Counted from the stretch's first letter, positions 1 through 8,967 are shown. The stretch: DNA of 64,000 nucleotides from Rhizobium binae (GCF_017357225.1 NZ_CP071604.1:1491001-1555000), one strand, 5' to 3'. Made by a program: numbers and translations. The notes: generated by a model not told the origin, from the sequence alone.

Positions 1-1
1 G

Positions 2-253
2 GAGAAGTGGGAAGAGCGCAAGGACGGCTCGGTGCGGATCGAGCAGGTGATCTATGTCGAACGCGACAGCCAGAAGAAGATCGCGCTCGGCAAAGGCGGC
101 GAAACCATCAAGGCGATCTCGACGGCCTCCCGCAAGGAATTGTCGGAAATTCTCGAGCAGCAGGTTCACCTCTTCCTGTTCGTCAAGGTCCGCGAGAATT
201 GGGGTGACGATCCCGAGCGGTTCCGTGAAATGGGTCTCGATTTTCCGAAATAG
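2..253 (+). CDS. era: GTPase Era, C-terminal end (partial)
   Basis: This is the last 83 residues of Era, the GTPase that binds the 3' end of 16S rRNA and assists 30S assembly. The gene enters from the left edge, so the GTPase domain is not visible. What remains is the KH RNA-binding domain: the GxxG loop appears as GKGG at visible residues 30-33, followed by ETIKAI, and the protein ends in a typical 'MGLDFPK' tail. recO lies about 1.9 kb downstream. In alphaproteobacteria recO usually follows era closely, so the regulator and response-regulator genes between them look like an insertion into a conserved order (inference). Confidence 0.95.
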   Translation, partial: EKWEERKDGSVRIEQVIYVERDSQKKIALGKGGETIKAISTASRKELSEILEQQVHLFLFVKVRENWGDDPERFREMGLDFPK

Positions 254-404
254 CAGCGGCAGAAATTTCGTCGGGCAGGAGCCAGCCCTTTGTTTCCTTG
301 GAAAAAAGTCGCTTCGTTGAGGAACGAATCCATGCCTCTGCGCATTCCTTGCCCGACGGTGCGTCGATGAGGGGCCGCCGGTTTGCAGGACCGCGGGAGC
401 AGGC

Positions 405-1157
405 ATGGCAACGTCGAGACCCATCCATTCCTTCAAGACCCCTTGCGAGCAATGTCCCTTGCGGCCCCTGCCGCATTTCAGGGAGTTCAGCCGCGACGAG
501 CTGGAATTCGTCTCCCACTTCAAGCGGGGCGAGTTAGCCGTCGACGCCGGTTCCACCATCCTCGTCGAAGGCGCCCACAGCGCCCATCTTTTCACTGTGC
601 TTTCCGGTTGGGGCTTTCGCTACAAGATGCTGGAAGACGGCCGCCGCCAGATCCTGAATTACATCATGCCGGGCGACCTGATCGGCCTGCAGGGAACGAT
701 TGCCGGCGAGATGCAGCATTCCATCGAAGCGCTTTCGCCCGTTTCCCTCTGCGTGTTCGAGCGCGACAGGCTGATGACGCTCTATAACAAACATCCCTCG
801 CTCGCCTTCGACATCACCTGGATCGCCGCGCGAGAAGAGCGGATCTTGGATGAGCATCTCCTCAGCATCGGCCGCCGCACAGCACTGGAAAGAGCGGCCT
901 ATCTGCTCGCTTTCCTGTTTGAGCGCGGCAGGAAGCTGGATCTATTCAACGGTCGCAAATTCATCCCCATCACGCAGCAGCACATCGCCGACACCCTCGG
1001 TCTTTCCATCGTTCACACCAACAAAACCTTGAAGAAGCTCAGCGAACGGGGATTGATCCGCTGGCAGGAGCGCGGTTGCGAGGTGCTGAACGGCGAAGAA
1101 TTGATGGCGATCGCCGGCTGGGAGGGGCTTGGAGAGGGCAAGCGCCCCTTCATCTAA
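405..1157 (+). CDS. Crp/Fnr-family transcription regulator
   Basis: A 250-residue regulator with an N-terminal cyclic-nucleotide-binding-like beta-barrel (about residues 35-150) and a C-terminal winged helix. The recognition region reads QHIADTLGLSIVHTNKTLKK near residues 190-210. Cysteines sit at 14 and 17 (CEQC) and at 116, positions reminiscent of three of the four Fe-S ligands of FNR (20, 23, 29, 122), but the third N-terminal cysteine is absent, so an oxygen-labile 4Fe-4S cluster of the FNR type is uncertain. The start is an ATG following 'gcaggc', with no strong Shine-Dalgarno sequence. The stop codon is joined to a dispersed palindromic element. Target genes cannot be inferred from this window. 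Confidence 0.9.
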   Translation: MATSRPIHSFKTPCEQCPLRPLPHFREFSRDELEFVSHFKRGELAVDAGSTILVEGAHSAHLFTVLSGWGFRYKMLEDGRRQILNYIMPGDLIGLQGTIAGEMQHSIEALSPVSLCVFERDRLMTLYNKHPSLAFDITWIAAREERILDEHLLSIGRRTALERAAYLLAFLFERGRKLDLFNGRKFIPITQQHIADTLGLSIVHTNKTLKKLSERGLIRWQERGCEVLNGEELMAIAGWEGLGEGKRPFI

Positions 1158-1258
1158 TACATCTCGCCCGGAAGTGCGCAGCGGTTCCGGGACAACGACA
1201 ATAAGAAGGGGCTAAAGCGCGTCGTCGCATGAAATCAAATTTGATGCTGCGCGCTTTA
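1155..1258. repeat. Dispersed palindromic element, copy 1
   Basis: An intergenic element beginning at the TAA stop of the Crp/Fnr gene. Positions 1157-1195 match the reverse complement of 49842-49880 with only two mismatches. Its core folds as a hairpin with arms CCCGGAA and TTCCGGG. The distal part, 1213-1258, is a nested inverted repeat: arms TAAAGCGCG and CGCGCTTTA enclose the perfect 12-bp palindrome ATCAAATTTGAT (1234-1245). Similar short palindromes are scattered in rhizobial genomes (general knowledge). I assign no family name. It could act as a transcription terminator or 3' mRNA stabiliser. Confidence 0.75.
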
Positions 1259-1625
1259 AAGCATGGCGCGCAAAAGTGCTTGGCGCTTTTGCCAAGGGGC
1301 ATGGGCAAAACACTCGACGCGCAAGGAGTAACCTGAAAGATCGGGTTTCGCGCCACGGCAATCCGACAGATGGCAGCATGGGTGCGTGCGGAAACGCACA
1401 GGCGCTCCTTCTATGTCTTTTTTAAATGCGCACTAGCCTCTGGGAAAATAAGGTCGGCCCTCGTCTTTCCTCCGATTTGATTCCTATTGGCCGGACAGGA
1501 AAATGGTTTATTCAGAAATGGTGGCGGAATTCACCGATAGCGTGCCATGCGGCGCACCGGGGGGCAATGATGTTGGCGAAACGGCCGGGGTGCTGCGACA
1601 GGCGCCCGACGAGGGGCACGGAATC
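1259..1625. other. Gene-free interval upstream of the response regulator
   Basis: About 370 bases with no convincing gene. A short hairpin-like stretch (tgcgtgcggaaacgcac, about 1383-1399) is followed near 1413 by a T-rich run, ctttttt. The response-regulator reading frame stays open back to 1503, but its N-terminal extension has no recognisable domain and is probably untranslated. No clear sigma-70 promoter was identified. Confidence 0.4.
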
Positions 1626-1988
1626 ATGAGCGCAAACCGTGTTCTGGTTCTTGAGGACAGCCTGATCATCGCCATGGAGGCGGAGGATATTCTGCGCCTG
1701 GCCGGCGTCGACGGCATTGATATCGTCGGCAGCCTGGAACAGGCGAGGGCGGCGATTGCTGCGGAAAGCTATGATTTCGCTCTTCTCGACGTCAATCTCG
1801 GCGAAGGCATGAGCTTCGGATTTGCCCGCCATCTTATCGATCTCGGCATCCCCTTCGGCTTCGTCAGCGGCTATTCCGATACACGCGATTTTCCGCCCGA
1901 TCTGCAGCATATACCGCTTCTGGTGAAGCCTTTCGACGAGAAGGCGATGCGCGAATTCCTGCAGAGGCTTTTTCCGGCTGCAGCTTGA
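1626..1988 (+). CDS. Single-domain response regulator (receiver only)
   Basis: A 120-residue CheY-like receiver with no output domain. The acidic pocket is E10-D11, the phosphoacceptor is D55 in LLDVNL, the Ser/Thr switch position is S81 in FVSGYSD, and the conserved lysine is K101 in LVKPF. All the residues needed for phosphotransfer are present. The frame is open upstream to an ATG at 1503 (161 residues), but receiver homology starts right at MSANRVLVLEDS and a GAGGGG motif lies before 1626, so the shorter form is chosen. No histidine kinase is nearby. Stand-alone receivers of this kind often act in phosphorelays or stress signalling in rhizobia (general knowledge); the partner is unknown. 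Confidence 0.85.
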   Translation: MSANRVLVLEDSLIIAMEAEDILRLAGVDGIDIVGSLEQARAAIAAESYDFALLDVNLGEGMSFGFARHLIDLGIPFGFVSGYSDTRDFPPDLQHIPLLVKPFDEKAMREFLQRLFPAAA

Positions 1989-2108
1989 CCCGTCCGGACG
2001 CCGAACGCACGCTGTAACGCTTTGAATTACTGCAGGATTCCTTAATTCGATTTCGATGTCGGGAATTATGCGGTAGGATGGAATCGTAAGCCGCAGGGAC
2101 TTATTTCA

Positions 2109-2879
2109 ATGCAATGGCAGGACCACGCAATCATTCTGGGCGTCAAGCGCCACGGTGAGACGAGCGTCATCGCCGAGGTGATGACGCGTGATCGCGGCCG
2201 CCATCTCGGCCTGGTGCGTTCCGGCCGCTCTCGCGCCATGCAGCCGGTGCTGCAGCCGGGCAATGCCGTGGAGGTCATTTGGCGCGCCCGGTTGGATGAG
2301 CATCTCGGTGAGTTCCGCGTCGAGCCGGTGACGCTGCGCGCCGCCCGCCTGATGGAAACCGCGACTGCCGTCTACGGCGTCCAGGCGATGGGCGCGCTGC
2401 TGCGGCTGCTGCCGGAGCGCGACCCGCATCCGCACCTTTTCGATGCGCTGGAGGTCATCCTCGATCATTTGCATAATCCAGCCGATGCTGGCGAACTCTT
2501 CGTGCGTTTCGAACTGGCGGTGCTGAACGATCTCGGCTTCGGTCTCGATCTTGCCGAATGCGCGGCAACCGGCGCCCGTTCCGATCTCGCCTATGTCTCG
2601 CCGAAATCCGGCCGCGCAGTCAGCCGCGCCGCCGGTGCACCCTGGGCTGAGAAGATGCTGCTCCTGCCGCCCTTTCTCGGGGTCGAAGGCAATCACGCGG
2701 CGGACTTCGACAGTCTTGCAGCCGCATTCCGTCTGACAGGATTCTTTTTGCATCGCCACGTCTACGAGCCGCGCGGCATAGAGGCCGCGGCAGCGCGTGA
2801 CGGCTTCGTCCACGCTGCCCTTAAGGCGCTTAATCCAGCCCTGCAGACGCTTTCCGGTCCCAACGGCGTCTCCGCCTGA
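2109..2879 (+). CDS. recO: DNA repair protein RecO
   Basis: A 256-residue RecO, which anneals single strands and helps load RecA in the RecF pathway. It shows the alphaproteobacterial N-terminal OB-fold opening [17 protein letters not shown], the conserved [14 protein letters not shown] segment, and a helical C-terminal domain with [15 protein letters not shown] near residue 140. Length is normal for the family. It lies on the same strand as era, downstream of two unrelated genes. The preceding 120 bases contain A/T-rich sequence (tgaattactg...ttaattcg, about 2022-2048) that may hold its promoter, though no clean consensus is visible. Confidence 0.95.
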   Translation: MQWQDHAIILGVKRHGETSVIAEVMTRDRGRHLGLVRSGRSRAMQPVLQPGNAVEVIWRARLDEHLGEFRVEPVTLRAARLMETATAVYGVQAMGALLRLLPERDPHPHLFDALEVILDHLHNPADAGELFVRFELAVLNDLGFGLDLAECAATGARSDLAYVSPKSGRAVSRAAGAPWAEKMLLLPPFLGVEGNHAADFDSLAAAFRLTGFFLHRHVYEPRGIEAAAARDGFVHAALKALNPALQTLSGPNGVSA

Positions 2880-2979
2880 TCTGGTTTTTTACTGCTGCAA
2901 AACATCCTCCGGATTTGGCGGTTTACCCGCCTGGGAGCCCTTCCTATGTCTTGAAGGCTGCCAATCACGGAGGAATCTC

Positions 2980-3975
2980 ATGCTGACCAAGACCGCATCA
3001 CCGACGACCATCACGCTTTGGAACGGCCGCGAAGTTCCGCGCCTCGGCATGGGGTGCTGGGCAATCGGCGGCCCGTTCTTCGCCGGCGAGACGCCGCTCG
3101 GCTGGGGCGATGTCGACGACGATGAATCTGTCGAAGCGATCGACCGCGCCATCGCCCTCGGCGTCCGCTTCTTCGACACCGCCTCGAACTACGGCGCCGG
3201 CCATTCGGAGGAGGTGCTCGGACGGGCGATCGGCAATCGTGACGACATCATCGTCGCCACCAAATTCGGCTTCGCGACCGATCCGGAGACGAAGCAGGCA
3301 ATCGGCGCTTTCGCTGATGAGGCGTTCATTCGCCGCTCCGTCGAGACGTCGCGGCGCCGCCTCAGGCGCGACCGCCTCGATCTCCTGCAATTCCACATCA
3401 ATGATTTTCCGCTGGAACAATCGGATGCCGTCTTCGATACGCTGGAGGCGCTGCGTGCCGAAGGCAAGATCGATGCCTTCGGCTGGAGCACCGATTTTCC
3501 CGATCGTGCCGCCCGCCATGCCGGGCGCCCCGGCTTTGTCTCGATCCAGCATACGATGAATGTCTTCGACCCGGTGCGGGAGATGATCGCGGTGGTCGAG
3601 CAGAAGGGCTTGGTCTCGATCAATCGCGGTCCGCTGGCCATGGGATTGTTGACCGGCAAGTTCACCGCCGACAAGTCAGTGGGCGTCAAGGATGTCCGCG
3701 GCGCGGCACTCCCCTGGATGGTCTATTTCAAGGACGGGCGCATGGCTCCGGAATTTGCCGCAAGGCTCGATGCCGTCCGCGATCTCCTGACGTCAGGCGG
3801 TCGCACGCTGACGGAGGGGGCGCTCGCCTGGCTCCTGGCGAGGTCGCCGCGCACCTTTCCCATTCCTGGCTTCCGCACCGTCGCCCAAGTCGAGGAAAAT
3901 GTCGGCGCACTGGAAAAGGGACCGCTACCGGTCGGCGTCATGGCGGAGATCGATTCTGCATTGGCTCGCGGATAA
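2980..3975 (+). CDS. Aldo/keto reductase
   Basis: A 331-residue NADPH-dependent oxidoreductase of the aldo/keto reductase superfamily (TIM barrel). The catalytic tetrad is present: D66 in FFDTASNYG, Y71, K95 in ATKFG and H139 in LLQFHIND. A C-terminal SRTFPIPG-like cofactor segment (SPRTFPIPGFRTVAQVEEN) is also seen. The start at 2980 follows CACGGAGG at ideal spacing, although the frame is open 183 bases further upstream into the recO end. The substrate cannot be predicted. It appears to be a single-gene unit between recO and the oppositely oriented MOSC gene. Confidence 0.9.
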   Translation: MLTKTASPTTITLWNGREVPRLGMGCWAIGGPFFAGETPLGWGDVDDDESVEAIDRAIALGVRFFDTASNYGAGHSEEVLGRAIGNRDDIIVATKFGFATDPETKQAIGAFADEAFIRRSVETSRRRLRRDRLDLLQFHINDFPLEQSDAVFDTLEALRAEGKIDAFGWSTDFPDRAARHAGRPGFVSIQHTMNVFDPVREMIAVVEQKGLVSINRGPLAMGLLTGKFTADKSVGVKDVRGAALPWMVYFKDGRMAPEFAARLDAVRDLLTSGGRTLTEGALAWLLARSPRTFPIPGFRTVAQVEENVGALEKGPLPVGVMAEIDSALARG

Positions 3976-4003
3976 GGGGGCACCCAGATCTTCCGCATCT
4001 GAC

Positions 4004-4861
4004 CTACCCGCGGGCACGGACCTTCAGTGCCCAGCCCTCCGGCCGCTCTTCAACGATCTTGACGGTGTCGCCGATCGTGATCCTGCCGCTGCCGCGCGGC
4101 GTGACGTTCCAGCCGAACAACGGGCCGGGCACGCGGCGGTCGGCCGACATGCGGATGCGGCCCATGGCCGGCATCGGGTTTGCCACATCGCGTGACCCGG
4201 TCAGTTGGTCCTGCGTCGTCATGATGCAGCGCGAGCAGGGTTTGACGAGATCGAAGCGGATGCCGGCGATCTCGATCGCAGCCCAGCGATCCTCCGGCCA
4301 GGCCTCATCGGTCTCGATGACGATGTTCGGTCGGAAGCGCTCCATACCGACGCTGCCTTCGCCGTGGGCGGCAAGATCGTCGTTCAGCGCCTGCAGCGAA
4401 CCGGTCGTCGTCACCAGGATCTGATAGCCGTCGGTGAAGGCGACAGGCGTGCCTTCGCCGGCCCATTCGGCATTTGCCGTCCGCTGCGCCTGTTCGTCGA
4501 AAAACACCAGCCGTACTTCGCGGCCGAGCCATTCGGAAAGCTGGCGGTTGCTCTCTGCATCGGCGACGGCGGCGCTGACGGTCGATTTCCACACGTTTAC
4601 ATCCATGCGGTTTTCAGGCCGGGGCGGCGGCACCGATATGTCAGGCTTTCCCTGCATCAGTAGCCGAAAGGCGCTTGCCTCCGGCCGTATCTCGATGCGC
4701 GCGAGGTGCGGCAGTTCGCGCTGGGTGATGAAGTGGCCCTGCGGGTCAGTGATCATCGCCCGCCGGTCACCGGGAAGCCCATAAGCGTCGATATCGGCGG
4801 CGGGCAGCGCAATGGCGCGAGCGCTCTTGAGCGGGTAGATGAAGAGGTCGCTGACACGCAT
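4004..4861 (-). CDS. MOSC domain protein (YcbX/mARC-like)
   Basis: A 285-residue protein with an N-terminal MOSC_N barrel (MRVSDLFIYPLKSARAI..., residues 1-120) and a C-terminal MOSC domain (about 135-280). The family's conserved cysteine, a molybdenum-cofactor ligand in the mARC/YcbX group, is C212 in PCSRCIMTTQD, with C209 beside it. Relatives reduce N-hydroxylated compounds or handle sulfur using Moco (family knowledge). E. coli YcbX carries an extra ferredoxin domain that this protein lacks, so it would need a separate electron donor. The gene ends 10 bases upstream of the HD gene's stop region on the same strand and may be co-transcribed with it. Confidence 0.88.
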   Translation of the reverse strand: MRVSDLFIYPLKSARAIALPAADIDAYGLPGDRRAMITDPQGHFITQRELPHLARIEIRPEASAFRLLMQGKPDISVPPPRPENRMDVNVWKSTVSAAVADAESNRQLSEWLGREVRLVFFDEQAQRTANAEWAGEGTPVAFTDGYQILVTTTGSLQALNDDLAAHGEGSVGMERFRPNIVIETDEAWPEDRWAAIEIAGIRFDLVKPCSRCIMTTQDQLTGSRDVANPMPAMGRIRMSADRRVPGPLFGWNVTPRGSGRITIGDTVKIVEERPEGWALKVRARG

Positions 4862-4870
4862 GCCGTTCTC

Positions 4871-5515
4871 CTAAATCTCGTCCATGAATGCCGAAAGAAA
4901 ATCACGCAGACTTTTGTCACGCGCAGCTGCCAGCCGGCGGCCGGTCTCGGTCTGGAACCCTTCCGCCAGTTTGAACAGCTTCGTCTGGAAATGGTCAACG
5001 GCATAACGCTTGTCGTCGAGGGGACGGTTCGTTGCTGCCGGGTCGAGTGGATCATAGAGCCCGGATCCCATTCGTCCTCCGATATAGAAGCAGCGTGCGA
5101 CGCCGACCATGCCGATCGCGTCCAGCCGGTCGGCATCCTGCAGGATCTTCGCCTCGATCGTCTGCGGCGTCACCCCGGCGGAGAAACTGTGAGCGGTGAT
5201 GGCATGCGCCGCGGCTTCGATATCCGCTTCGTTCCAGCCGAGTTCGGCGAGGATCGCCGAGGCCTTTTCTGCCGCCAGCGCCGATGCTTTCGCCCGCAGC
5301 GGCGAATTCTTCTCGACGGCGACGCAATCGTGCAGCAGCACCGCAGCAGCGAGAATGCATTCGTCTCCACCTTCGCCCGCATGGATGCGCATGGCGTTTC
5401 TGAAGACGCGCAGGATATGGGCAAGATCGTGTGAGCCGTCGTCGCCTTCGGTCGCATGGGCAATCAGGGACGCTGCCAGCGTCTCATGAGGGGAGAAGGC
5501 TTCGGCCTTGAACAT
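4871..5515 (-). CDS. HD-domain phosphohydrolase
   Basis: A 214-residue HD-superfamily metal-dependent phosphohydrolase. Metal-binding motifs: H29-D30 in SHDLAH, H62-D63 in VLLHDCVAVE, and D127 in KILQDADRLDAIG. This pattern resembles the YedJ-like HD group. The frame continues upstream to 5782, but that extension overlaps the EAL gene and shows no homology-like character. MFKAEAFSPHETLA is the natural start and follows GGTGGCGC. The substrate is unknown; family members act on nucleotides or other phosphomonoesters. It is transcribed towards the MOSC gene. Confidence 0.85.
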   Translation of the reverse strand: MFKAEAFSPHETLAASLIAHATEGDDGSHDLAHILRVFRNAMRIHAGEGGDECILAAAVLLHDCVAVEKNSPLRAKASALAAEKASAILAELGWNEADIEAAAHAITAHSFSAGVTPQTIEAKILQDADRLDAIGMVGVARCFYIGGRMGSGLYDPLDPAATNRPLDDKRYAVDHFQTKLFKLAEGFQTETGRRLAAARDKSLRDFLSAFMDEI

Positions 5516-5643
5516 TGCGCCACCTGTTATTTGAAAAATCGTCCATAGCACCGAAAGCGAATGCGGCTTCCGGGACGAGGCCCGGTAGGAAGAGCTGCAG
5601 AACACGGAGCCGGTTTTGTAGCGGCTTGCCAAGCGAGTCGCAA

Positions 5644-7557
5644 TCATGAGGAGCTCTGCGCTGCTCTCAGGAAATCCGTCGCATCGTCGCTCGTCGGCGG
5701 CATGGAGAGAAGGTACGGCACGTCTCGAGCAGGGCGTGGCGGACTGATGTGATAGCCCTGAATCTCGTCGCATTCCTCGCATTCGAGCAGCGCCAGTTGG
5801 GCGGCCGTCTCGACGCCTTCGACAGTGACGCGCATGCCGAGCGCATCGCCGAGCAGGATGATTGCCCGCATGATCGCATGCGCTTCCTTATTATCGACGA
5901 TGTCGTTGACGAAGGATTTATCGATCTTGATCTTGTCGAAGGGAAAGCTCGAGAGATAGCTCAGAGACGAATATCCGGTGCCGAAATCGTCCATGGAGAT
6001 GCGGATGCCGCGCTCCTTCAGTGCGTGCAGGATCGGCAGCACCTCACCGAGGTTCTCCATCAGCACGCTCTCGGTGATTTCGAGTTCGAGCCGTGACGGC
6101 GATAGTGCAGCGGCGGCAAGCGCTTCGCTGACATCCTGAGTCAGATCGCTGCCGCTGAACTGGATCGCCGAAACGTTGACCGCCACCTTGATGCCTTCCG
6201 GCCATTGCGTTGCATCGCTGCAGGCTTGGCGCAAAACCCAGCGGCCGATCTCGACGACCAGTCCGACTTCCTCGGCAAGCGGAATGAAATCCATCGGCGA
6301 TACGCGGCCCCGGATCGGGTGGTTCCAGCGGATCAGCGCTTCGAAACCGCAGATCTGCCGCTTGGATAGGTCATAGAGCGGCTGGTAATGCAGCTCGAAT
6401 TCCTCCTTTTCGATGGCGGTGCGAATATCTGCCTCGAGAGCATGGCGCAACTGCATCTGCGCTTCCATCTCGCTGGTGAAAAAGCGCTCGCGCTTGCGTC
6501 CGTCGGCTTTGGCGTGCAGCAACGCCACGCCGGCATTCTTCAGGAGGATATCTGTTTCGTCGCCATCCCTGGGAGCGATTGCGATACCCATGGAGACGCT
6601 AAGCTCCACCCCTTTTTCACCGTGCAGGAATGGCTCGGAAAGCGCCCGGCGGATTCGGTCGGTCAGCGCCGTCACATTCCAGGGCTGCTGTTTGCCGATC
6701 TGCAGGATGGCGAATTCGTCGGAGCCAAGTCGCGCCAGCGTATTTTCCGAGCCGGCAGAGGCTCTGATGCGCTTGGCGACCTGCTGCAGGATCTTGTCGC
6801 CAACCGATACCCCGATCGTATTGTTGATCGATTTGAAGCGGTCGAGATTGAGGTGGACGAGGGCAATCTGCTCGTCCGGCTTGCGCTCCGCAAGCGTGGC
6901 ATCGACCTGCTCGCGGAAATAGATCCGATTGGGAAGATCCGTCAGGAGGTCGTGGTGGGCGAGATAGGTGATACGCTCCGCTGCCCTGCGATCGTCGGTA
7001 ATGTCGGCATGGATGGCGATGTTGCTGCCATCGGAGAGGATCGTCACCACGCTCTGGATAATGCGGCCATCATGCATCAGCCATTCGCGCCGGCGGATGC
7101 TGCTGCTCCCTGCCTTGGGGAAGGCAGGTCGGACGGTTCGCCGACCGACTGGTGAGACGGCGCTCTCCCTGCCGCGCATTTTTCCGATGAGATCGGTAAT
7201 TGTTGCGCCGGCGGCGATATCCTCCGACGTCAGACCGAAGAGCTGATGGAAGCGGCTATTGTAGAGCGTCAGTCGCTGGTCGGCGTCGAAGACGCTGAGA
7301 CCGAGCGGCAGGTTATTGAGGACGATCTCAAAGAGTTTTTTCTGTCCGTCGAACGCCTGACTAAGGGCAGAAAGATTGCCCCTCAGAGCCTGGTTTTCCT
7401 TCAGCAGGGTCTCCGCGCATTTTTCGATTGCGTCATAGTCGCTCTTATGGCCGCGATAGGTTGCGATCACCAGTTCCATCAAACGCTGCGCGTCGATTGA
7501 TCCATCGGCCATGACAGCCTCTGTGCATTGCCGCCAGAAGAGCGCTTCAGCTTTCAT
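5644..7557 (-). CDS. PAS-GGDEF-EAL protein, probable c-di-GMP phosphodiesterase
   Basis: A 637-residue cytoplasmic signalling protein with no membrane segment. Order: N-terminal helical part (1-75), PAS (about 76-190; LPLGLSVFDADQRLTLYN), GGDEF (about 205-365) and EAL (about 380-620). The cyclase site is degenerate: the signature reads GSDEF rather than GGDEF, and the metal-site segment reads LNLDRFK instead of LDLDxFK. The EAL site looks complete: FEALIRW, VNVSAIQF, ELEITESVLM, MDDFGTGYSS, KIDKSF, VEGVET and QGYH. The likely activity is c-di-GMP hydrolysis, with the GGDEF domain serving as a regulatory GTP-binding module (inference). The PAS domain suggests sensing of an intracellular signal. 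Confidence 0.92.
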   Translation of the reverse strand: MKAEALFWRQCTEAVMADGSIDAQRLMELVIATYRGHKSDYDAIEKCAETLLKENQALRGNLSALSQAFDGQKKLFEIVLNNLPLGLSVFDADQRLTLYNSRFHQLFGLTSEDIAAGATITDLIGKMRGRESAVSPVGRRTVRPAFPKAGSSSIRRREWLMHDGRIIQSVVTILSDGSNIAIHADITDDRRAAERITYLAHHDLLTDLPNRIYFREQVDATLAERKPDEQIALVHLNLDRFKSINNTIGVSVGDKILQQVAKRIRASAGSENTLARLGSDEFAILQIGKQQPWNVTALTDRIRRALSEPFLHGEKGVELSVSMGIAIAPRDGDETDILLKNAGVALLHAKADGRKRERFFTSEMEAQMQLRHALEADIRTAIEKEEFELHYQPLYDLSKRQICGFEALIRWNHPIRGRVSPMDFIPLAEEVGLVVEIGRWVLRQACSDATQWPEGIKVAVNVSAIQFSGSDLTQDVSEALAAAALSPSRLELEITESVLMENLGEVLPILHALKERGIRISMDDFGTGYSSLSYLSSFPFDKIKIDKSFVNDIVDNKEAHAIMRAIILLGDALGMRVTVEGVETAAQLALLECEECDEIQGYHISPPRPARDVPYLLSMPPTSDDATDFLRAAQSSS

Positions 7558-7963
7558 GGGGAGCGTCTTGGAGAACGGCCACCGGAAAAGCCGCCCAAGG
7601 TTGATGCACGTGCCTCAAAATGCGCCATGAAAACCCTCAAAGACAAACATGGAGTTCGATTTGTACAAACGCCTGTGCGGTTATTCTGGAGCTGCCGGAT
7701 TAATATTCTGTTGCAGTGCAGCAGGGGCGCACGTGGCCCGAACGGGAATTCTTATATCAAAAACCGCTGAAATATCGGGGAAGCTGTCGATGGAGAGCCG
7801 ATCTGGCAGTCAGTGCGTTAACGTCTGTCAATCTTCATTAATGAGAAGTTAACAACTAATTGACGCACTGCGCAAATCAGTTTATCCACCGATTCACTCG
7901 TTATTTTCCGCTCTCGTATTGCGTACAAACACCACCGGCAAAAGGCGGTGAATGGAGGTTTGT
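7558..7963. other. Divergent intergenic region
   Basis: A 406-base gap between the minus-strand EAL gene and the plus-strand EF-hand gene. It is noticeably AT-richer than its surroundings. The hexamer GTTAAC is repeated at about 7817 and 7848, flanking A/T-rich sequence, and a plausible promoter follows. No protein gene is convincing here. Confidence 0.5.
7860..7888 (+). promoter_or_regulatory. Possible sigma-70-type promoter for the EF-hand gene
   Basis: TTGACG at 7860-7865, a 17-base spacer, then TATCCA at 7883-7888, about 75 bases ahead of the ATG at 7964. The -35 match is good and the -10 match is moderate. Chosen by eye only. Confidence 0.3.
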
Positions 7964-8302
7964 ATGACCCGCACCACATCCGTTTCAGAGAGTTCATACG
8001 CATATCTTGCGACACTTTCGCGGCTCGATTCCAATGGTGACGGCGTGCTCAGCCGCGGCGAACGTGCCGCCGATGAGAAGCCCGGCATCATCAAGCAACT
8101 GCTGGAAGACGACGCGGCCGGCGATACGCAGCCGAAATTTTCCGGCAGCCTGATTGCGCTGATGATGGACACGCGTGACACTGCCACGACGAGCAGCATC
8201 GCCGTTCCCTATCCATTGCAGCAGACCGCGCCGACCGGCGATCAATCCGACGATCTTTACCGCAACACCTACGGCCAGTTCGATTTCGACGCCGTCGCCT
8301 GA
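7964..8302 (+). CDS. Small single EF-hand protein
   Basis: A 112-residue protein with one canonical calcium-binding EF-hand loop, LDSNGDGVLSRGE near residue 25: D1, N3, D5, V7, S9 and E12 of the loop are all acceptable ligands. No signal peptide or transmembrane segment is evident. The rest is low in recognisable motifs and ends FDFDAVA. An upstream in-frame ATG at 7952 exists, but the GGAGG at 7954-7958 sits inside that extension, five bases before 7964, so 7964 is the start. It is followed by a strong intrinsic terminator and therefore forms its own transcription unit. Function unknown; a calcium-responsive role is only inference. Confidence 0.8.
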   Translation: MTRTTSVSESSYAYLATLSRLDSNGDGVLSRGERAADEKPGIIKQLLEDDAAGDTQPKFSGSLIALMMDTRDTATTSSIAVPYPLQQTAPTGDQSDDLYRNTYGQFDFDAVA

Positions 8303-8329
8303 CGGCGTGCGAATCCAGGTGAATTGCAG

Positions 8330-8352
8330 GCCGGCCGGTTGGCCGGCTTTTT
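8330..8352 (+). terminator. Intrinsic terminator after the EF-hand gene
   Basis: A perfect 7-bp stem (GCCGGCC / GGCCGGC) with the tetraloop GGTT, followed by TTTTT at 8348-8352. It lies 28 bases past the EF-hand stop codon. Confidence 0.85.
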
Positions 8353-8424
8353 CGTTGGAGCTCCGCAGAGGAACACCTTCCGGGCTGACACGTTCAGAAG
8401 GACAACCGACGGAAGGAGATCTCC

Positions 8425-8940
8425 ATGAAAGCCATGCGCATCATCGCCGCCTTGAGCCTGCTGGCGATTGGGCTGCCGGCGGGCGCTCAGGACAAGCAGA
8501 CGGCGGTCGCCAATTTCGTTGGCAAGGACGGCAAGGAAACCGGCCGCGCCCAGCTGACCGCCGCCGCCAATGGCGGCGTCCTGATCGAAGTGGAGATATC
8601 GGGGCTGCCGGCAAACAAATGGGTGGCCTTTCATGTTCACGAGACCGGCCGCTGCGACGCGGCAACCCATCACGAATCGGCAGGCGGGCATTTTAATCCG
8701 GGCTCGGCCGAGCACGGTATTCTTGCGGCCAAGGGACCCCATGCCGGGGATATGCCCAATCAATATGTCGGCCAGGACGGCGTTTTGAGAGCCCAGATAT
8801 TTGACGGCATGGTCACGCTCGATGGCAAGAAGGATGGCATCCGCGGCCGCGCATTGATGGTGCACGCCAATTCCGACGATTACCGCAGCCAGCCCTCGGG
8901 GGATGCCGGGGAGAGACTTGCCTGCGGCGTCATTCAATAG
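8425..8940 (+). CDS. sodC: Periplasmic Cu/Zn superoxide dismutase
   Basis: A 171-residue SodC that dismutates superoxide in the periplasm. A Sec signal peptide (MKAMRIIAALSLLAIGLPAGA) ends near residue 21. Metal ligands are visible: H70 and H72 in AFHVHETG, H89 in GGHFNP, H106 and D109 in PHAGD, and H147 in MVHAN. C77 and C167 should form the structural disulfide. The start has a good GGAAGGAG ribosome binding site. No neighbouring oxidative-stress gene suggests an operon, and the upstream terminator makes it an independent unit. Confidence 0.95.
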   Translation: MKAMRIIAALSLLAIGLPAGAQDKQTAVANFVGKDGKETGRAQLTAAANGGVLIEVEISGLPANKWVAFHVHETGRCDAATHHESAGGHFNPGSAEHGILAAKGPHAGDMPNQYVGQDGVLRAQIFDGMVTLDGKKDGIRGRALMVHANSDDYRSQPSGDAGERLACGVIQ

Positions 8941-8967
8941 GCCGACGACCGCCCGGGCTGCAATGTT

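Noticed and set aside
1503..1625. N-terminal extension of the response regulator
   Set aside because: No domain similarity and the receiver begins at 1626; probably untranslated leader.
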